A stretch of DNA of 64,000 nt. It comes from Gammaproteobacteria bacterium (GTDB taxonomy: Bacteria; Pseudomonadota; Gammaproteobacteria; Granulosicoccales; Granulosicoccaceae). The position numbers and the translations under genes were made by a program. This document shows positions 62,273-64,000 of the stretch, piece after piece. The stretch lies in contig PDPU01000024.1 in NCBI GenBank assembly GCA_002746645.1, forward strand, positions 1-64,000, read 5' to 3'. How positions within the stretch are numbered: position 1 is the stretch's first letter; each line of letters opens with the position of its first letter. The notes below the pieces were generated by a model. It did no database searches. It was not told where the DNA came from and saw only the letters and a program-made list of their open reading frames with translations.

Positions 62273-63400
62273 ATGAGTCTCTTCGGACGCCTGTTCAACG
62301 AATTCATCGATGTCATCGAATGGACCGACGACTCGAGCAATACCATGGTGTATCGCTTCGAGCGCTACGGCAACGAGATCAAGTACGGTGCGAAGCTCAT
62401 CGTGCGTGAATCGCAGTTCGCGGTGTTCGTGAACGAGGGGGAAGTCGCGGACGTTCTCGGGCCCGGTACCTATGCGCTCGAAACACGGAACCTGCCCGTG
62501 CTCACCACATTGCAGAACTGGCGTCACGGCTTCCAGTCGCCGTTCAAGGCCGAGGTGTACTTCTGCAACGCGCGCCGCTTTGTCGATCTCAAGTGGGGCA
62601 CGCGTCATCCGCTGATGCTGCGCGATGCGGAATTCGGGGGGCTGCGCATTCGCGCCTTCGGCACCTATGGCGTGCGCATCGTCGAGCCGCTGAAGTTCAT
62701 TCGCGAAATCGTCGGCACCGAGGGCGTGTTCACGACCGAAGAGATCAGCGCTCAGCTTCGCAACCTGATCACCTCGCGGTTTGCAACGATCATCGGCAGC
62801 ACCGACATTCCGATACTCGACCTCGCCGCGAACTACGATCAGCTCGGCGAGTTTCTCACGCTGCGCATCGCACCCGAGTTTGCCGAATACGGTCTCGAAC
62901 TCACGCGCATCCTCGTCGAGAACATCTCGCTGCCTCCCTCGGTGTCCGAAGCGCTCGACAAGCGCACCAGCATGGGCATGACCGGAAACCTCGACAGGTA
63001 CCTCCGGTATCAGACCGGCGTGTCGATGGAAGCGGCGGCGGCAAACCCCGGCGGTGGCGCGAACGAGGGTATCGGCATGGGCATCGGGCTTGCCATGGCG
63101 AACCGCATGAACGAGAGCCTGAGTCCCGGGAATGCCTCGGCATCTGCTTCAGCCGACCCGGCGTTGCCGCCACCGCTGCCCGGTGGTGCGGCGAGTTATC
63201 ACGTGGCCATCGACAAGGTGGTGCAGGGTCCCTTTGGCCCCGATGCACTCCGTCAGCAGGTGCGCGAAGGCAAGATCGACGACGACACCCTGGTCTGGAC
63301 ACAGGGCATGAGCGAGTGGCAGAGTGCGGCGGAGGTCGACGCACTCAGGCCGATTCTCGAGGGTGCCCGGCAGGCTCCGCCACCCTTGCCGGGGCGTTGA
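62273..63400 (+). CDS. SPFH-domain protein with C-terminal DUF4339/GYF_2 domain
   Basis: A 375-residue protein of the YdjI-like or virion-core-like SPFH family. Residues 1-250 are the SPFH core (VYRFERYGNEIKYGAKLIVR, VFTTEEISAQLRNLITSRFA, YGLELTRILVENISLPPSV). A glycine/alanine-rich linker follows (about 255-310). A DUF4339 (GYF_2) domain at about 313-362 has VVQGPFGPDALRQQV and DTLVWTQGMSEWQSA. DUF4339 domains probably mediate protein contacts. The gene immediately follows telA and precedes a zinc-ribbon gene, a grouping that suggests one membrane-associated complex. Confidence 0.92.
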   Translation: MSLFGRLFNEFIDVIEWTDDSSNTMVYRFERYGNEIKYGAKLIVRESQFAVFVNEGEVADVLGPGTYALETRNLPVLTTLQNWRHGFQSPFKAEVYFCNARRFVDLKWGTRHPLMLRDAEFGGLRIRAFGTYGVRIVEPLKFIREIVGTEGVFTTEEISAQLRNLITSRFATIIGSTDIPILDLAANYDQLGEFLTLRIAPEFAEYGLELTRILVENISLPPSVSEALDKRTSMGMTGNLDRYLRYQTGVSMEAAAANPGGGANEGIGMGIGLAMANRMNESLSPGNASASASADPALPPPLPGGAASYHVAIDKVVQGPFGPDALRQQVREGKIDDDTLVWTQGMSEWQSAAEVDALRPILEGARQAPPPLPGR

Positions 63401-63507
63401 AGCGGATGCTGCCGCACCGACCCGATCCCTTCGTGGTGAACTGACCCGTTCGCTTCCGAGCCGGCGGCAGAGCCCACGGCCCGACCTGTCAACAAGAGGT
63501 TCCGCGC

Positions 63508-64000
63508 GTGCCCAACAACGACCCACATCGTTACCCGGTATCACGCTCGGATGAAGCGCGGCTCGACCGCGCCGATCAGGCCATTCTCGACGGCCTCTTC
63601 GGCCGTACCCGGCGCCGCCGGCGCGATGCGGCGGGAACCGGTGATCATGGCGTCGACGGCGAGGGCCGCAGCGGGGTTCACGGAGCAAACCGTGAGCCCA
63701 CCGCGGAGCGGCTGCAACGTCTTCTCGACGAGCGCTTCAATACCTTCGGGCCCGGTGGTACCACGCCGGGCTCGGCTGTCAACGACTACCGATGGCCGAG
63801 ATCGTCAGACAGCGCGGCTGCCTCCGACACACGAGGGCCTGGCGAAGCGACCACGCGGGAACTGGTCGAAACGCGCTTCCCCTGCGAGAGCTGCGGCGCG
63901 GCACTGCACTACGAGATCGGCACCGAGAACCTTCGTTGCCCGTATTGCGGACACGACAATGCCATCACCGTCGAGATCGAACCACTGGCCGAACTCGATC
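63508..64000 (+). CDS. Zinc-ribbon protein, partial at window end
   Basis: A GTG-started frame with AGAGG 8 bp upstream stays open to the end of the window (164 codons visible). The first 125 residues are hydrophilic and probably disordered, rich in Arg, Asp and Gly. A zinc ribbon follows with CESCG and CPYCG, spaced as a four-cysteine site (FPCESCGAALHY, LRCPYCGHDN). Such zinc-ribbon proteins, often with later membrane helices, commonly accompany TelA/SPFH genes. The remainder of the protein is outside the window. Confidence 0.75.
   Translation, partial: MPNNDPHRYPVSRSDEARLDRADQAILDGLFGRTRRRRRDAAGTGDHGVDGEGRSGVHGANREPTAERLQRLLDERFNTFGPGGTTPGSAVNDYRWPRSSDSAAASDTRGPGEATTRELVETRFPCESCGAALHYEIGTENLRCPYCGHDNAITVEIEPLAELD

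Overview
The window is high-GC, densely coded bacterial chromosome and most likely comes from a gammaproteobacterium. The support is a FadB/FadA pair with E. coli-like catalytic residue numbering, RNase T (typical of gammaproteobacteria), a monothiol CGFS glutaredoxin, a TfpX/TfpZ pilin accessory protein, and an AddB/AddA-like pair of the kind seen in beta/gammaproteobacteria. No rRNA gene, canonical tRNA, IS element, prophage or CRISPR array was seen. I could not run searches, so families are called from motifs and gene order.

Layout. 0.2-7.8 kb: a short-chain dehydrogenase diverging from an AraC-type regulator, then a 600-residue acyl-CoA dehydrogenase and fadB-fadA (beta-oxidation). 8.0-10.5 kb: an AAA/DUF4143 ATPase preceded by a 22-bp repeat array, and small envelope or hypothetical proteins. 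10.9-14.1 kb: a TAXI-type TRAP transporter. 14.2-15.1 kb: a gene-poor stretch with a perfect sigma70 promoter, a candidate 255-nt RNA ending in a perfect intrinsic terminator, and a separate multi-hairpin tRNA-like region. 15.1-17.4 kb: a slipin and a DUF533/TerB-like membrane protein, with a relic of the TAXI binding protein between them. 17.4-23.9 kb: a leftward surface-glycan cluster containing a three-domain sulfotransferase/sulfotransferase/GT61 protein, a GT4 and a GT2 glycosyltransferase, and a histidine phosphatase.

24.0-36.6 kb is a peptide-uptake cluster: binding protein, M20 amidohydrolase, two permeases, a fused double ATPase and a P1 peptidase. It looks split after the binding protein by Vsr plus a Dcm-type methylase and by an MmgE/PrpD plus ComA-like pair. 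36.6-45 kb: an exported small protein, a pentahaem lipoprotein cytochrome, a beta-propeller dehydrogenase-like protein, polysaccharide export and outer-membrane proteins, and TfpX/TfpZ. 45.1-49.4 kb: argD-argF, superoxide dismutase, Grx4 and RNase T. 49.5-53 kb: a membrane protein, a Ser/Thr kinase fused to a cyclic-nucleotide-binding domain, and galE. 53.2-59.8 kb: AddB-like and AddA-like nuclease/helicase. 59.85-64 kb: a 28-residue membrane peptide, XpaC-like protein, TelA, an SPFH-DUF4339 protein and a zinc-ribbon protein that runs off the end.

Short tandem repeats of 9-22 bp are a striking recurring feature. They lie between genes (2265, 7899, 45013, 51747, 60862) and inside coding linkers (34081, 41353, 55894, 56040). 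The most novel-looking items are the ST-ST-GT61 fusion, the 14.2-14.5 kb RNA locus, and the TelA/XpaC/SPFH module with its tiny membrane peptide.
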